The position numbers and the translations under genes are program-made. Positions 8,975-17,833 of a stretch of 64,000 nucleotides of DNA are shown piece after piece. Source of the DNA: an uncultured Sulfitobacter sp. (GTDB taxonomy: Bacteria > Pseudomonadota > Alphaproteobacteria > Rhodobacterales > Rhodobacteraceae); the NCBI GenBank assembly GCA_913060815.1, contig CAJXSZ010000001.1, positions 1 to 64,000 on the forward strand, in the 5' to 3' direction. Positions within the stretch are counted from its first letter, which is position 1. Each line of letters starts with the position of its first letter. A model generated the notes under the pieces. The model saw only the letters and a program-made list of their open reading frames with translations. It was not told the DNA's origin and made no database searches.

Positions 8975-9150
8975 CCCCTCTGTCATTGGCCTGAGAGTTT
9001 CATGCCGAGCCCTCATGGCTCTGATCATTTACACCGTCGGCGGAGGTCTGCGGACCCCACTTTTCAGAGTTCTGTTTTTGACGGTCCTGGTGCCTGAGAG
9101 TTTCCGGGGCGGTTGCTCCTTCGGCGCTACTGACGTAGCTCTCCCGTCGA
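8975..9150 (-). promoter_or_regulatory. Tandem glycine riboswitch
   Basis: On the minus strand two aptamers follow each other in the 5' leader of the dadA-family gene. Aptamer 1 spans about 9147-9080: GGGAGAG, CGCCGAAGGAGCAA and AAACTCTCAGGCACCAGGAC. Aptamer 2 spans about 9073-8975 and ends with AAACTCTCAGGCCAATGACAG, its P1 formed by CTCTG and CAGAG. The AAACTCTCAGGC core is the hallmark of the gcvT-type glycine riboswitch. The second aptamer ends about 40 bases before the start codon. Glycine-bound riboswitches of this class normally turn expression on. Confidence 0.93.
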
Positions 9151-9335
9151 GTCCCGATTACTGCTTCAGGGGGGCATCGGTCAACTGGTATCGTCGGTTT
9201 GGCGTTTATTTTGTGTCTGTCGTGTCGATCAGGGCGATACGGGCTTGACTCGGGGCGTGGTGCGGGTAGAAGCCAAAATTCAAGGATTTACGCGCGCGGC
9301 AGATCGGTCGGTAGCGCTGTTGAAGGAGATACCAA

Positions 9336-9503
9336 ATGGCGAAGCCAACCACGATCAAGATCCGTCTGAACTCGTCCGCGGGCACAGGCCATTTCTACGT
9401 CACCAAAAAGAACGCGCGCACCATGACCGAAAAGATGGTTATGAAGAAGTATGACCCCGTTGCGCGCAAGCACGTGGAATACAAAGAAGGCAAGATCAAG
9501 TAA
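9336..9503 (+). CDS. rpmG: 50S ribosomal protein L33
   Basis: 55-residue large-subunit protein. The sequence [20 protein letters not shown] is a clear L33 N-terminus, and the C-terminus [16 protein letters not shown] is likewise typical. It lacks the CxxC zinc pairs, so it is the zinc-free form. AAGGAG lies 9 bases before the ATG. It stands alone as a single-gene unit and is followed by an intrinsic terminator. Confidence 0.97.
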   Translation: MAKPTTIKIRLNSSAGTGHFYVTKKNARTMTEKMVMKKYDPVARKHVEYKEGKIK

Positions 9504-9526
9504 GATCGCCATTCTTTGATGCATGA

Positions 9527-9556
9527 AAGGCCGCGCAGAGATGCGCGGCCTTTTGC
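9527..9556 (+). terminator. Intrinsic terminator after rpmG
   Basis: GGCCGCGC (9529-9536) pairs perfectly with GCGCGGCC (9543-9550) around a 6-base loop, followed by TTTTGCGTTTT. It begins 26 bases after the rpmG stop. Confidence 0.9.
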
Positions 9557-9630
9557 GTTTTGCGGGTGTGGTGGCTGTGGCTTGTGTTGGATTGAGTTTA
9601 AAGGGCAAAATAAAGAAGGGTAGGGGTGGC

Positions 9631-10152
9631 ATGGATCGCATTATGATTGTGGGTGGTGCGGGATCGGGCAAATCGACGCTGGCGCGGTGGCTGGGTGCGC
9701 AGACCGGATTGCCTGTGCGGCATCTGGATCATGTGCATTGGATGCCCCATTGGACGCCGCGGCCACAAGAGGAGCGGCTGGCGATGGTGCGTGCCTTTGA
9801 GCAGGAGGCGTGTTGGATTATCGAAGGGGGGATATCGGACACCTATCCCACGCGGCTGGCGCGGGCGCAGATGGTGATCTGGCTCGACTTGCCTGTGGGT
9901 CAGCGGTTGAGGCGGGTATTGCGCCGCTCGTGGCGGTATCGCGATGGTGGTCGGGCAGACCTGCCCGAAGGGTGTGTAGAGCGGTTTGATCGTGAGACTT
10001 TCGCGTTTTTGAAGTGGATTTGGGATGATCGCGAAAAGGGGCGGGGGCGGATTTTGGAGAATTTGGCAGAGCCGCCTGCGCATCTTGAGGTGCACCATCT
10101 GCGCAGTTCCGCTGAGGTCGCGACGTTTCAGCACAGCTTCGCGCAGGTTTAG
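9631..10152 (+). CDS. P-loop nucleotide kinase-like protein (adenylate kinase/topology-modulation type)
   Basis: 173-residue P-loop protein. Walker A GGAGSGKST is at 8-16, followed by HLDHVHWMP and a basic RLRRVLRRSWR segment, as in proteins annotated as adenylate kinase-related or DNA topology modulation protein FlaR. The substrate is unknown; a small-molecule or nucleotide kinase role is likely. The Met at 9631 places the P-loop at the expected distance; the longer frame upstream reads through the rpmG terminator and is not used. A run of purines (GAAGGGTAGGGG) precedes the ATG. Confidence 0.75.
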   Translation: MDRIMIVGGAGSGKSTLARWLGAQTGLPVRHLDHVHWMPHWTPRPQEERLAMVRAFEQEACWIIEGGISDTYPTRLARAQMVIWLDLPVGQRLRRVLRRSWRYRDGGRADLPEGCVERFDRETFAFLKWIWDDREKGRGRILENLAEPPAHLEVHHLRSSAEVATFQHSFAQV

Positions 10153-10186
10153 CGGCTCTGGGGCTGCACGCCCATGTCACCCCACG

Positions 10187-10216
10187 AAAAAAGCCGCCCC
10201 CGATGTGGGAGCGGCT
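10187..10216 (-). terminator. Intrinsic terminator of the BI-1 family gene
   Basis: Read on the minus strand, GCCGCTCCC pairs with a G-rich arm ending CGGC and is followed by six T's (positions 10192-10187). It lies 26 bases beyond the BI-1 stop codon. Confidence 0.88.
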
Positions 10217-10241
10217 GGTGACACTCACAAGTGAGTGGTTC

Positions 10242-11018
10242 TTATTCGCGGCTGCCGAAGAGCTGCAGCAGCATCATGAACATGTTGATAAAGTTCAGAT
10301 ACAGGCTGAGTGAGCCCATGATGGCTGATTTTCCCATCCACTCCGTGTCGCCGTGGCTGGCGTGTGCGATATAGTCGGTCTTGATGCGCTGTGTGTCATA
10401 GGCGGTGAGACCCGCAAAGATCAGAACACCAATCGCGGAGATCGCGAAGGCCAGCGCGGGGCTGCCCAAGAAGATGTTGATGATCGATACAACGATCAGG
10501 CCGATGACGCCCATGATGAGGAAGCTACCCCAGCCGGAGATGTCCTTTTTCGTGGTGTAGCCCCAAAGGGACAGACCGGCGAAGGCGATGGAGGTCGCAA
10601 GGAACACCTGCACGATGGACGCGCCTGTGTAGATCAGGAAGATCGAGCTGATCGACAGACCCATGACGAAGGCAAACACATAAAACACCAGCTGCGCTGT
10701 GGCAGCAGACATCTTGTTGATTGCGGCACTCAGCCCGAAAACGAACGCCAGAGGGGCGAACATGATCACCCATTTAAGCGGGGAGGCGTAGAGCGCGTAG
10801 CCCAAATCCGTCAGATACTGGCCTTCGCGCATCTGCGCGGCGGCTTGGGATGGATCGGATGTCACCGCGAGGCCTGAAATGGCCCAAGCGGCGGCGAATG
10901 TGATCAGCATGCCTACGGACATTGTGCCGTAGACTTTGTTCATGTGTGCGCGCAGGCCTTCATCAATCGCGGCTGTGCGGACCCCGGCACTTGTCCGGAT
11001 TGTATTCACGTCTGCCAT
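10242..11018 (-). CDS. Bax inhibitor-1/YccA family membrane protein
   Basis: 258-residue inner-membrane protein with about seven hydrophobic helices and a short charged N-terminus. The C-terminal region carries the BI-1 hallmark sequence GLTAYDTQRIK and the run SLYLNFINMFMMLLQLFG. Members include E. coli YccA, which modulates FtsH proteolysis, and YbhL; others are calcium-leak channels. The specific role here is not known. It is a single-gene unit with its own terminator. Confidence 0.92.
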   Translation of the reverse strand: MADVNTIRTSAGVRTAAIDEGLRAHMNKVYGTMSVGMLITFAAAWAISGLAVTSDPSQAAAQMREGQYLTDLGYALYASPLKWVIMFAPLAFVFGLSAAINKMSAATAQLVFYVFAFVMGLSISSIFLIYTGASIVQVFLATSIAFAGLSLWGYTTKKDISGWGSFLIMGVIGLIVVSIINIFLGSPALAFAISAIGVLIFAGLTAYDTQRIKTDYIAHASHGDTEWMGKSAIMGSLSLYLNFINMFMMLLQLFGSRE

Positions 11019-11138
11019 GTAAAACTCCCTAAAGATGGTGTGCGACCGTGGCGGTCGCGATCATGGCACTAATATCGGGGCTAAGCACCGCCATTTCAAG
11101 GTTTTTCGGTCGGGTTTCTGCGCGCGATAACTCTGTAG

Positions 11139-11342
11139 TTAACGCTTCCATGACGCAGGGGCGTCCCAAACGGGTCGGGCGGCCTCTGCTTCGGCCTGCG
11201 CGCGCGTGATGCCGATATCGCAGAGCTGTGCATCTGAAAGGGTGTTGAGCTGTCGTCTGCTGCGCAAAAGGTTGATTGCGCGTCGAAAAGACAATTTTGG
11301 AAGGCGCTTCGGCTGGAAGTTTGTTGAATGGGCAAGGGTCAT
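11139..11342 (-). CDS. DUF1127 domain small protein
   Basis: 67 residues, basic. The C-terminal half contains LNTLSDAQLCDIGITRAQ, the DUF1127 signature (LSDxxLxDIGLTR). Small Arg-rich DUF1127 proteins in alphaproteobacteria affect RNA turnover, phosphate/carbon metabolism and stress adaptation. The ATG at 11342 has AAGGA 8 bases upstream on the minus strand, settling the start. It is divergent from the LysR gene. Confidence 0.85.
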   Translation of the reverse strand: MTLAHSTNFQPKRLPKLSFRRAINLLRSRRQLNTLSDAQLCDIGITRAQAEAEAARPVWDAPASWKR

Positions 11343-11461
11343 CTATCTATTCCTTGATGTGATGTGTTGGAGCATGTTTATTTCAATGCTTGATATGTGG
11401 CACGAGTGAACGCATTATGAAAATGAATGTTAATGATGGTTTCCATTGGAATTGGTGATGT

Positions 11462-12313
11462 ATGAGAAATCTTGATCTTGGAACGCTGCGCGCATTGGTC
11501 GCTGTGGCGGATGCGGGCGGTGTGACGCGCGCGGCTGGATTCCTTCATCTGACGCAATCTGCCGTATCGATGCAGCTCAAGCGGTTAGAGGAATTGCTGG
11601 ATGTGCAGCTATTGGACCGAACGGGGCGCACGATTGCCTTTACGGCCCACGGGGACCAGTTGCTGACCTACGCGCGACGCATGGTGGCAATGAATGACGA
11701 GGCGGTGATGCGGATGACTGCGGAGCAATATGCAGGCACGTTGCGTCTCGGTGTGCCGCATGACATCGTATATCCAGCCATTCCACAGGTGCTTAAACAA
11801 TTCAATGCGCGCTTTCCTGCGACGCGCATTACGCTCGAATCGTCGCACACGCACACGCTCAAGGAGATGTTTGCCAAAGGCGAATGCGACATGATCCTGA
11901 CCACCGAGACAGAAGTAGGCGCAGGTGGGCAAACCATCGCACGCCGTCCGCTGCATTGGATCGGGGCGCAGGGAGGGGCGGCGTGGCGACAGCGCCCGCT
12001 GAGCATCGCATACGGGCGATTGTGCACATTTCGGCCTTTGGTCGTGGCCGCACTCGACGGTGCAGGGATCGCATGGCAGATGCTGCTGGAGACGGACAAT
12101 GACAGCGCCATTCATGCGACGGTCAGCGCTGATATGGCCGTACACACCGCCATTGAGGGGACCGCGCCTCAGCAATTGACGCAGATTGACCACGGGGGGG
12201 AGCTGCCTGATTTGCCGGATCAGCTGATCAATATTTACACCGCGCAGGGACAGCTGAGTGAGCCCGCCGCAGCGTTGGCCGCGATCCTGACCGCGCAGAT
12301 GGGTCAGAAGTAG
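11462..12313 (+). CDS. LysR-family transcriptional regulator
   Basis: 283 residues. The winged helix-turn-helix is at about 4-62 (LRALVAVADAGGVTRAAGFL, TQSAVSMQLKRLEELL). The effector-binding domain follows (LRLGVPHDIV from about 94). The target is not evident: the neighbouring downstream genes are in the same orientation, which is unusual for a LysR activator, and upstream is the divergent DUF1127 gene. The ribosome site is poor, and an ATG 5 bases earlier is out of frame. It may regulate distant genes. Confidence 0.88.
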   Translation: MRNLDLGTLRALVAVADAGGVTRAAGFLHLTQSAVSMQLKRLEELLDVQLLDRTGRTIAFTAHGDQLLTYARRMVAMNDEAVMRMTAEQYAGTLRLGVPHDIVYPAIPQVLKQFNARFPATRITLESSHTHTLKEMFAKGECDMILTTETEVGAGGQTIARRPLHWIGAQGGAAWRQRPLSIAYGRLCTFRPLVVAALDGAGIAWQMLLETDNDSAIHATVSADMAVHTAIEGTAPQQLTQIDHGGELPDLPDQLINIYTAQGQLSEPAAALAAILTAQMGQK

Positions 12314-12382
12314 CGGCACGGTCGGGCGCATTTTTGTCAAGCGACCCTTGCATGGCGCGCGGCAGAGTGAGACGAAAGCGCT

Positions 12383-13216
12383 ATGAGCACTCCATCGCAC
12401 CCCACCCGCCAAACGCCTGATCCCCAGCTTGTTGCCGAGCTTACCCGTGTTGCCCATTTGATGGCTGACGCGGCGCGCGACGTGATCCTGCCCTATTTTC
12501 GCAGCGCTGGCCTTGCGCAGGAAAACAAGGAGGCGGTCGGCTATGATCCTGTCACCATCGCCGACCGCGAGGCCGAGGCCGCGATGCGTGATATTCTGGC
12601 GCAGCACCGCCCCAAGGATGCGATCTTTGGCGAAGAAATGGGGACCAAAACGGGGACGAGCGGGCTGAAGTGGGTGCTCGATCCGATTGACGGCACCCGT
12701 GCGTTTGTCTCTGGCACGCCCACATGGGGGGTATTGATTGCTGTGGGCGGCGCGGATGGTCCGTTTCTGGGCATCGTCGATCAGCCCTATATCGGCGAGC
12801 GGTTCATCGGTTCGCCGCAGGGCGCGCATCTGATCCGTGGCGAGAACCAGCAGAGCATCCATACCCGTGCCCCGCGGCCTTTGCCAGAGGCTGTTGTCTT
12901 CACAACATTTCCCGAAGTGGGCAGCGCGGTGGAGCAAGCGGCGTTCAAAGCGGTTGCGTCGCGCGCGCAGCTCACGCGCTATGGTATGGATTGTTATGCC
13001 TATGCGTTGGTGGCCTGTGGCCAGATTGATCTGGTGATCGAGGCGGGGTTGAACGCCTATGATATTCAAGGGCCGCTGGCTTTGATCGAGGCTGCGGGCG
13101 GCGTTGTGACGGATTGGCAAGGTGGCCCTGCGCAGGACGGCGGGCGTGTGATCGCGGCGGCCAACGCAGAGATCCACGCCGAGGCGCTGGCGATTCTGCG
13201 AGGCGCACCAGTATGA
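12383..13216 (+). CDS. hisN: Inositol monophosphatase-family enzyme, probable histidinol-phosphatase
   Basis: 277-residue Mg-dependent phosphatase of the IMPase fold. Metal sites are visible: GEEMG (Glu84-85), WVLDPIDGTRAFVSG (Asp100, Asp103) and the C-terminal AYDIQGPLALIEAAGG. The RAFVSG that follows DPIDGT is typical of HisN-type histidinol-phosphatases, which perform the penultimate histidine step in alphaproteobacteria. It overlaps the next gene by 4 bases (ATGA). Its place in front of 8-oxoguanine deaminase is not a histidine operon, so alternative phosphoester substrates remain possible. Confidence 0.8.
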   Translation: MSTPSHPTRQTPDPQLVAELTRVAHLMADAARDVILPYFRSAGLAQENKEAVGYDPVTIADREAEAAMRDILAQHRPKDAIFGEEMGTKTGTSGLKWVLDPIDGTRAFVSGTPTWGVLIAVGGADGPFLGIVDQPYIGERFIGSPQGAHLIRGENQQSIHTRAPRPLPEAVVFTTFPEVGSAVEQAAFKAVASRAQLTRYGMDCYAYALVACGQIDLVIEAGLNAYDIQGPLALIEAAGGVVTDWQGGPAQDGGRVIAAANAEIHAEALAILRGAPV

Positions 13217-14559
13217 GCGTGAGCCTGCTGCGCGGTGCTGGCACCATCCTGACCATGGATGATGCGCGGCGGGAATTGACGAACGCGGATATTCTGATCC
13301 GCGACGGAGTGATTGCCGAAATCGGCCAAGGGCTGGCAGTGCCCGAGGGGGCAGACGTTCTTGATGTCTCTGGCTGCCTGCTGACTCCCGGTTTGGTCAA
13401 CACGCACCATCATCTGTACCAAAGCCTGACCCGCGCCGTACCGGGGGGGCAGGACGCGTTGCTTTTTGGCTGGCTGCGCACGCTTTACCCCATCTGGTCA
13501 CGGTTCACGCCCGATCATATGCACGTGTCGGCTCAGGTCGGGCTGGCGGAGCTGGCGCTTTCGGGCTGCACGCTCAGTTCGGATCACCTGTACCTCTATC
13601 CCAATGGTGCGCGGTTGGAGGATACGATCCATGCCGCAGCCGAGGTGGGCCTGCGGTTCCATCCTACGCGCGGCGCGATGAGCATTGGCGAGAGTGATGG
13701 CGGTCTGCCGCCCGATGCGCTGGTGGAGGATGAAGCCTCGATCCTTGAGGACTGTATCCGTGTAATCGACGCTTTCCACGACCCTGCGGAAGGCGCGATG
13801 TGCCGCGTGGGTATTGCGCCGTGCTCGCCCTTCTCGGTCAGTACGGATTTGATGCGCAACGCCGCCCTTCTGGCGCGCGATAAAGGGGTGATGCTGCACA
13901 CCCATTTGGCGGAAAATGACGAAGATATTGCCTATTCGCTGGAAACCTTCGGCTGTCGACCCGGTCAATACGCGGAGAGCTTGGGCTGGGTAGGCGCGGA
14001 TGTCTGGCACGCCCATTGCGTCAAGCTGGACCCGTCAGAGATCGCACTGTTTGCGGCCACGGGGACGGGGGTTGCCCATTGCCCGTGCTCCAATTGCCGT
14101 CTGGGCAGTGGTATCGCGCCGCTTCGTGCCATGCGTGATGCGGGGGTGCCTGTAGGCCTCGGCGTGGACGGATCGGCCAGCAATGATGCGGGAAATCTTG
14201 TCGCCGAGGCGCGTCAGGCCATGCTGCTGCAACGCGTAGCGCTCGGCGCAGACGCGATGAGCGCGCGTGAGGCGCTGGAGATCGCCACACGCGGTGGCGC
14301 GGATGTGCTGGGGCGGCCCGACTGCGGGCGCTTGGCCGTTGGCAAACGCGCCGACATCGCGGTTTGGGATATGTCGGGTGTGCAGGCGTCTGGCTCATGG
14401 GACCACGCGGCACTTTTGTTGGCGGGGCCGACAACTGTGCGGGATCTTTTCGTGAACGGGCGCGTTGTCGTCCAAGACGGCCAGATCACAACGCTTGATC
14501 TGCAAGCTGTGCTGCGGCGTCAGCAGGTGATGGCCAACACATTGAAGGAAACGCTATGA
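13213..14559 (+). CDS. 8-oxoguanine deaminase
   Basis: Amidohydrolase-superfamily enzyme of 448 residues. It converts 8-oxoguanine to urate, removing the oxidised base released by DNA/RNA repair. Metal ligands: His65 and His67 in NTHHHLYQ, His229 and His231 in HTHLAEN with Glu234, His266/268 in HAHC, and Asp319. The GVDGSASND stretch at 317-325 is typical of the 8-oxoguanine deaminase group characterised from Pseudomonas (PA0142 type). Chlorohydrolase/guanine deaminase are weaker alternatives. ATG overlaps the hisN stop, and its own stop overlaps the next start, so three genes are translationally coupled. Confidence 0.85.
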   Translation: MSVSLLRGAGTILTMDDARRELTNADILIRDGVIAEIGQGLAVPEGADVLDVSGCLLTPGLVNTHHHLYQSLTRAVPGGQDALLFGWLRTLYPIWSRFTPDHMHVSAQVGLAELALSGCTLSSDHLYLYPNGARLEDTIHAAAEVGLRFHPTRGAMSIGESDGGLPPDALVEDEASILEDCIRVIDAFHDPAEGAMCRVGIAPCSPFSVSTDLMRNAALLARDKGVMLHTHLAENDEDIAYSLETFGCRPGQYAESLGWVGADVWHAHCVKLDPSEIALFAATGTGVAHCPCSNCRLGSGIAPLRAMRDAGVPVGLGVDGSASNDAGNLVAEARQAMLLQRVALGADAMSAREALEIATRGGADVLGRPDCGRLAVGKRADIAVWDMSGVQASGSWDHAALLLAGPTTVRDLFVNGRVVVQDGQITTLDLQAVLRRQQVMANTLKETL

Positions 14560-15032
14560 AGAAACTCATCATCAGCGCCGCTTTGGGTGCTGCACTCATG
14601 GCTTGCAGCAGCACTGGCGGTGGCGGTACGGCATCGGGCGCAGCACAGGTCGTGCAAACCTCGACCGCGGGCGGGGCCAATGCCCAGCTTAACGCGATCA
14701 GGGCGCAGGCAGGTCAGGGCGGCGTGACGCGCAATGCGGCCCTAGAAGCGGCGGCGCGGGCGCATGCAAATGATATGGTTCAGCGCGACTTTTTCAGTCA
14801 CACAGGCAGCAACGGCTCCACGGTGGGCAAACGTGTGCGCGCGCTGGGCTACCGCTATTGCATCGTGGCCGAGAACATCTCCAAGGGGCAGCGCACTCAA
14901 ACTGCTGTGATGCAGGGGTGGGCGAACTCTTCGGGTCACTACCGCAACATGGTCAACCGTAAAGCTAGTGAGTTCGGTTTTGCGAATGTGGGCGATGTTT
15001 GGGTCATGGTGCTCGCGTCTAGAAGCTGCTGA
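14556..15032 (+). CDS. CAP/SCP-domain lipoprotein
   Basis: 158 residues. A signal peptide with lipobox LMAC (Cys17) is followed by a Ser/Gly-rich linker and a CAP domain: LNAIRAQAGQGGVTRN, HANDMVQRDFFSHTGS, CIVAENIS, and GWANSSGHYRNMVN. CAP proteins are extracellular or envelope proteins of diverse and mostly unknown action. It starts 4 bases inside the end of the deaminase gene (ATGA). Being last in a purine/phosphatase operon gives no clear functional link. Confidence 0.85.
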   Translation: MKKLIISAALGAALMACSSTGGGGTASGAAQVVQTSTAGGANAQLNAIRAQAGQGGVTRNAALEAAARAHANDMVQRDFFSHTGSNGSTVGKRVRALGYRYCIVAENISKGQRTQTAVMQGWANSSGHYRNMVNRKASEFGFANVGDVWVMVLASRSC

Positions 15033-15034
15033 GA

Positions 15035-16324
15035 CTAGACCCGCGATCCCGCGATCCACGTGGCGCGCACAGCACGATCATCGCCGAGCATGATGGTGGC
15101 AAAGACATCTTCCCACACACTGCCCGAGCGGTTGGCGCGTTGGGCAATCGCTTCGGTGGACTTCAGATCAAGCACCGCGATATCTGCATAGTAACCTGCC
15201 GCAAGGCTGCCGATTTCCTCCCCAAGGTGCAACGCCCGCGCCGACCCTTGGGTCGCCAGCCACAAGAGTTGTGCGGCATGCAGGGGATGGCCGTGATGCT
15301 GCGCCGCTTCATAAGCAGCAGCCATCGTACGCAGCATCGAAAATGACGAGCCACCGCCCGTGTCTGTGGCCAGCCCCAGCGGCACATTCGCTTTGGTCAA
15401 GGCGGGCAGGTCGAGCGCGCCCGAGCCGATGAAAGCGTTGGAGGTCGGACAGTGGATCACGCGACCCTGCACCTCGGCCAGACGATCAATTTCGCGCTGC
15501 TCGAGGTGGATCGCGTGGCCGTACAAACCGCGTGCGCCCAGCAGGCCGTGCGTCTCATAGGTATCAAGATAGTCGCGGGCATCGGGGTAAAGGCTGCGCA
15601 CCCATGCGACCTCGTCGGGCTGCTCGCTCAGGTGGGTTTGCATCATACAATCAGGGTGCTCGGCCCAGAGCGCGCCCAGTGCGGAGAGTTGTTCGGGCGT
15701 GGAGGTGGGCGAGAAGCGCGGCGTGATGGCATAGCGCGCGCGGTCTTTGCCGTGCCAGTGCTCTAGCAGTGCCTTACTGTCGTCATAGGCGCTTTGTGCC
15801 GTGTCGCGCAGATCATCGGGTGCGTTGCGATCCATGCAGGTTTTGCCTGTGACCACGCATTGCCCCCGCGCGGCGGCCGCCTCGAACAGCGCGTCAACAC
15901 TGCCTGCGTGGATGGTCGCAAAAGAGGCCATGGTCGTCGTGCCATTGGCTGCGGTGAGATCAAGATAGCGCTCTGCAATCTCGGCGGCATAGGCAGGATC
16001 GGCGAACCGCGCCTCTTCGGGGAAGGTATAGGTGTTCAGCCAGTCAATCAGCCGCTTGCCCCAGCTCGCGATCATGGCGGTTTGAGGGTAGTGCGTGTGC
16101 GCATCAACAAACCCGGGGCAGATGAGGTCATCGCCATAAGAAAACACCTCCGCCTGCGGATGGGCAGCCTTGAGCGTAGCGGCATCCCCGACCGACACGA
16201 TCCTTGCACCGTCAATCAGGACGCCGCCCGTGCTGTTGATTTCCACACAATCTTCCCACGCGTGATGCAGCGGATCGCCCTGAAAAACGAGGGTCTGGCC
16301 AGTAAGGAGGGTCTGTTTTTCCAT
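15035..16324 (-). CDS. guaD: Guanine deaminase
   Basis: 429-residue zinc amidohydrolase turning guanine into xanthine plus ammonia. The zinc motif DAHTHYPQ is at about 75-82. Guanine-binding and catalytic sequences are present: NTYTFPEEARF, FATIHAGSVDALFEAA, TPRFSPT, HLSEQPDEV, and ATDTGGGSSFSMLRTM with the metal Asp. It converges on the 8-oxoguanine deaminase operon, stops 3 bases apart. The pairing of the two deaminases points to purine salvage or catabolism, although xanthine dehydrogenase is not in the window. Confidence 0.93.
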   Translation of the reverse strand: MEKQTLLTGQTLVFQGDPLHHAWEDCVEINSTGGVLIDGARIVSVGDAATLKAAHPQAEVFSYGDDLICPGFVDAHTHYPQTAMIASWGKRLIDWLNTYTFPEEARFADPAYAAEIAERYLDLTAANGTTTMASFATIHAGSVDALFEAAAARGQCVVTGKTCMDRNAPDDLRDTAQSAYDDSKALLEHWHGKDRARYAITPRFSPTSTPEQLSALGALWAEHPDCMMQTHLSEQPDEVAWVRSLYPDARDYLDTYETHGLLGARGLYGHAIHLEQREIDRLAEVQGRVIHCPTSNAFIGSGALDLPALTKANVPLGLATDTGGGSSFSMLRTMAAAYEAAQHHGHPLHAAQLLWLATQGSARALHLGEEIGSLAAGYYADIAVLDLKSTEAIAQRANRSGSVWEDVFATIMLGDDRAVRATWIAGSRV

Positions 16325-16438
16325 GTCCCACGTTGTACGTGAATTCCCTGCTCAGACAATGGGCAAAGCTGTTGCTTCCCATTGTGATCCGTGGTCGCGC
16401 CGACTATGTTACGGGCACCGCACAGGAGGGCATAGCGC

Positions 16439-17833
16439 ATGGCAGATCAGATGTTGGATGTGACGCCCGAGAACGACGAGCCGGAGGCTTATGTGCTGGG
16501 CAAACGCGATGTCGCCGCGATCCTGTACGCCGTCGAGATTGATGAGCGCGACAAGCTGATCGCGCTGATGGAGCCGCTGCATGCTGCGGACATTGCCGAC
16601 CTTCTTGAGCAGATCAGCTCCTTTGATCGCGCCCGCCTGATCCGCCTGTATGACCGCGAGTTCGACGGTGAAATCCTGTCCGAGCTGGACGAGGCCGTTC
16701 GCGATGAGGTCATCGCCGTTCTGAGCCCCCGCGTCCTGCAAGAGGCGATGCGCGAGCTCGATAGTGATGATGTGGTCGACATCATCGAAGACCTTGAGGA
16801 CGCGCAACAGGCCACCATTCTTGATGCGCTCGACGAGGGCGACCGCGCCGCAGTCGAGCAGGCGCTGACCTTCCCTGAATATTCCGCAGGTCGCCTCATG
16901 CAGCGCGAGGTGGTGATGGCCCCGCAGCATTGGACGGTAGGTCAAGCCATTGATAATTTGCGCAAAACGCCAGAGGCGGAATTGCCCGACCAGTTCTATC
17001 ACATGATCGTTGTCGATCCCCGCTTGCACCCCGTGGGGAATGTGACGCTGGGCAAGATCATGCGCTCCAAACGTGAGACAAAGCTGGCGGACCTGCTGGA
17101 AGAGACATTCAAGATTTTCTCGGCCACCCAAGACGAGGGCGATGTGGCCTATGCGTTCAACCAGTACCACCTGATCTCTGCCCCTGTTGTGGATGACGAT
17201 GGCCGCCTTATCGGGGTGATCACCATCGACGACGCGATGGCCGTGCTGGACGAGGAGCACGAAGAGGACATCCTGCGTCTTGCGGGCGTGGGCGAAGGCT
17301 CGCTGTCGGACCGTGTAATCAACACCACCAAACGCCGCTTTCCGTGGCTGGCCGTGAACCTTGTGACCTCGATCGCCGCCAGCCTTGTGATTGCGCAATT
17401 CGAGATGGCGCTGAGCCAGATCGTGGCGCTTGCCGTGCTGATGCCGATCGTGGCCAGCATGGGCGGGAACGCGGGCACTCAAAGCCTGACAGTCGCCGTG
17501 CGCGCGTTGGCGACGAAGGACCTCACAGGCTCCAACGTGTGGCGGGTGATCCGTCGCGAATGTCTGGTGGGGTTGATCAATGGCACGATCTTCGCCGTGG
17601 TCATGGGCGTTGTGGGCCTGATCTGGTTCGGCTCCCCAGCGCTGGGCGGGGTGATCGCGGTGGCGATGGTGATCAATATGGTGGTAGCTGGTCTGGCAGG
17701 GACGGGCATCCCGATCATTCTTGAGCGGTTGGGCGTGGACCCTGCGCTGGCCTCCGGTGCCTTTGTCACCACGGTCACGGATGTGGTGGGCTTCTTCGCC
17801 TTCCTCGGGCTTGCCGCCTATGTGCTGCTGTGA
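16439..17833 (+). CDS. mgtE: Magnesium transporter MgtE
   Basis: 464-residue Mg2+ channel of the inner membrane. The order is the family norm: N-terminal helical superhelix (about 20-140, HAADIADLLEQIS), paired CBS domains (about 140-265, with LIGVITIDDAMAVLDEEHEEDI) that sense cytosolic Mg2+, a connecting helix, and five membrane helices (about 300-464). The pore sequence ASMGGNAGTQSL is present. Its last four bases overlap the GTG start of the following folate gene. Upstream is a 114-base divergent promoter region shared with guaD, too short for an Mg riboswitch. Confidence 0.95.
   Translation: MADQMLDVTPENDEPEAYVLGKRDVAAILYAVEIDERDKLIALMEPLHAADIADLLEQISSFDRARLIRLYDREFDGEILSELDEAVRDEVIAVLSPRVLQEAMRELDSDDVVDIIEDLEDAQQATILDALDEGDRAAVEQALTFPEYSAGRLMQREVVMAPQHWTVGQAIDNLRKTPEAELPDQFYHMIVVDPRLHPVGNVTLGKIMRSKRETKLADLLEETFKIFSATQDEGDVAYAFNQYHLISAPVVDDDGRLIGVITIDDAMAVLDEEHEEDILRLAGVGEGSLSDRVINTTKRRFPWLAVNLVTSIAASLVIAQFEMALSQIVALAVLMPIVASMGGNAGTQSLTVAVRALATKDLTGSNVWRVIRRECLVGLINGTIFAVVMGVVGLIWFGSPALGGVIAVAMVINMVVAGLAGTGIPIILERLGVDPALASGAFVTTVTDVVGFFAFLGLAAYVLL

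Noticed and set aside
11609..13177. 522-codon minus-strand frame opposite the LysR and hisN genes
   Set aside because: Covers two well-supported plus-strand genes and has no protein-family features or ribosome site.
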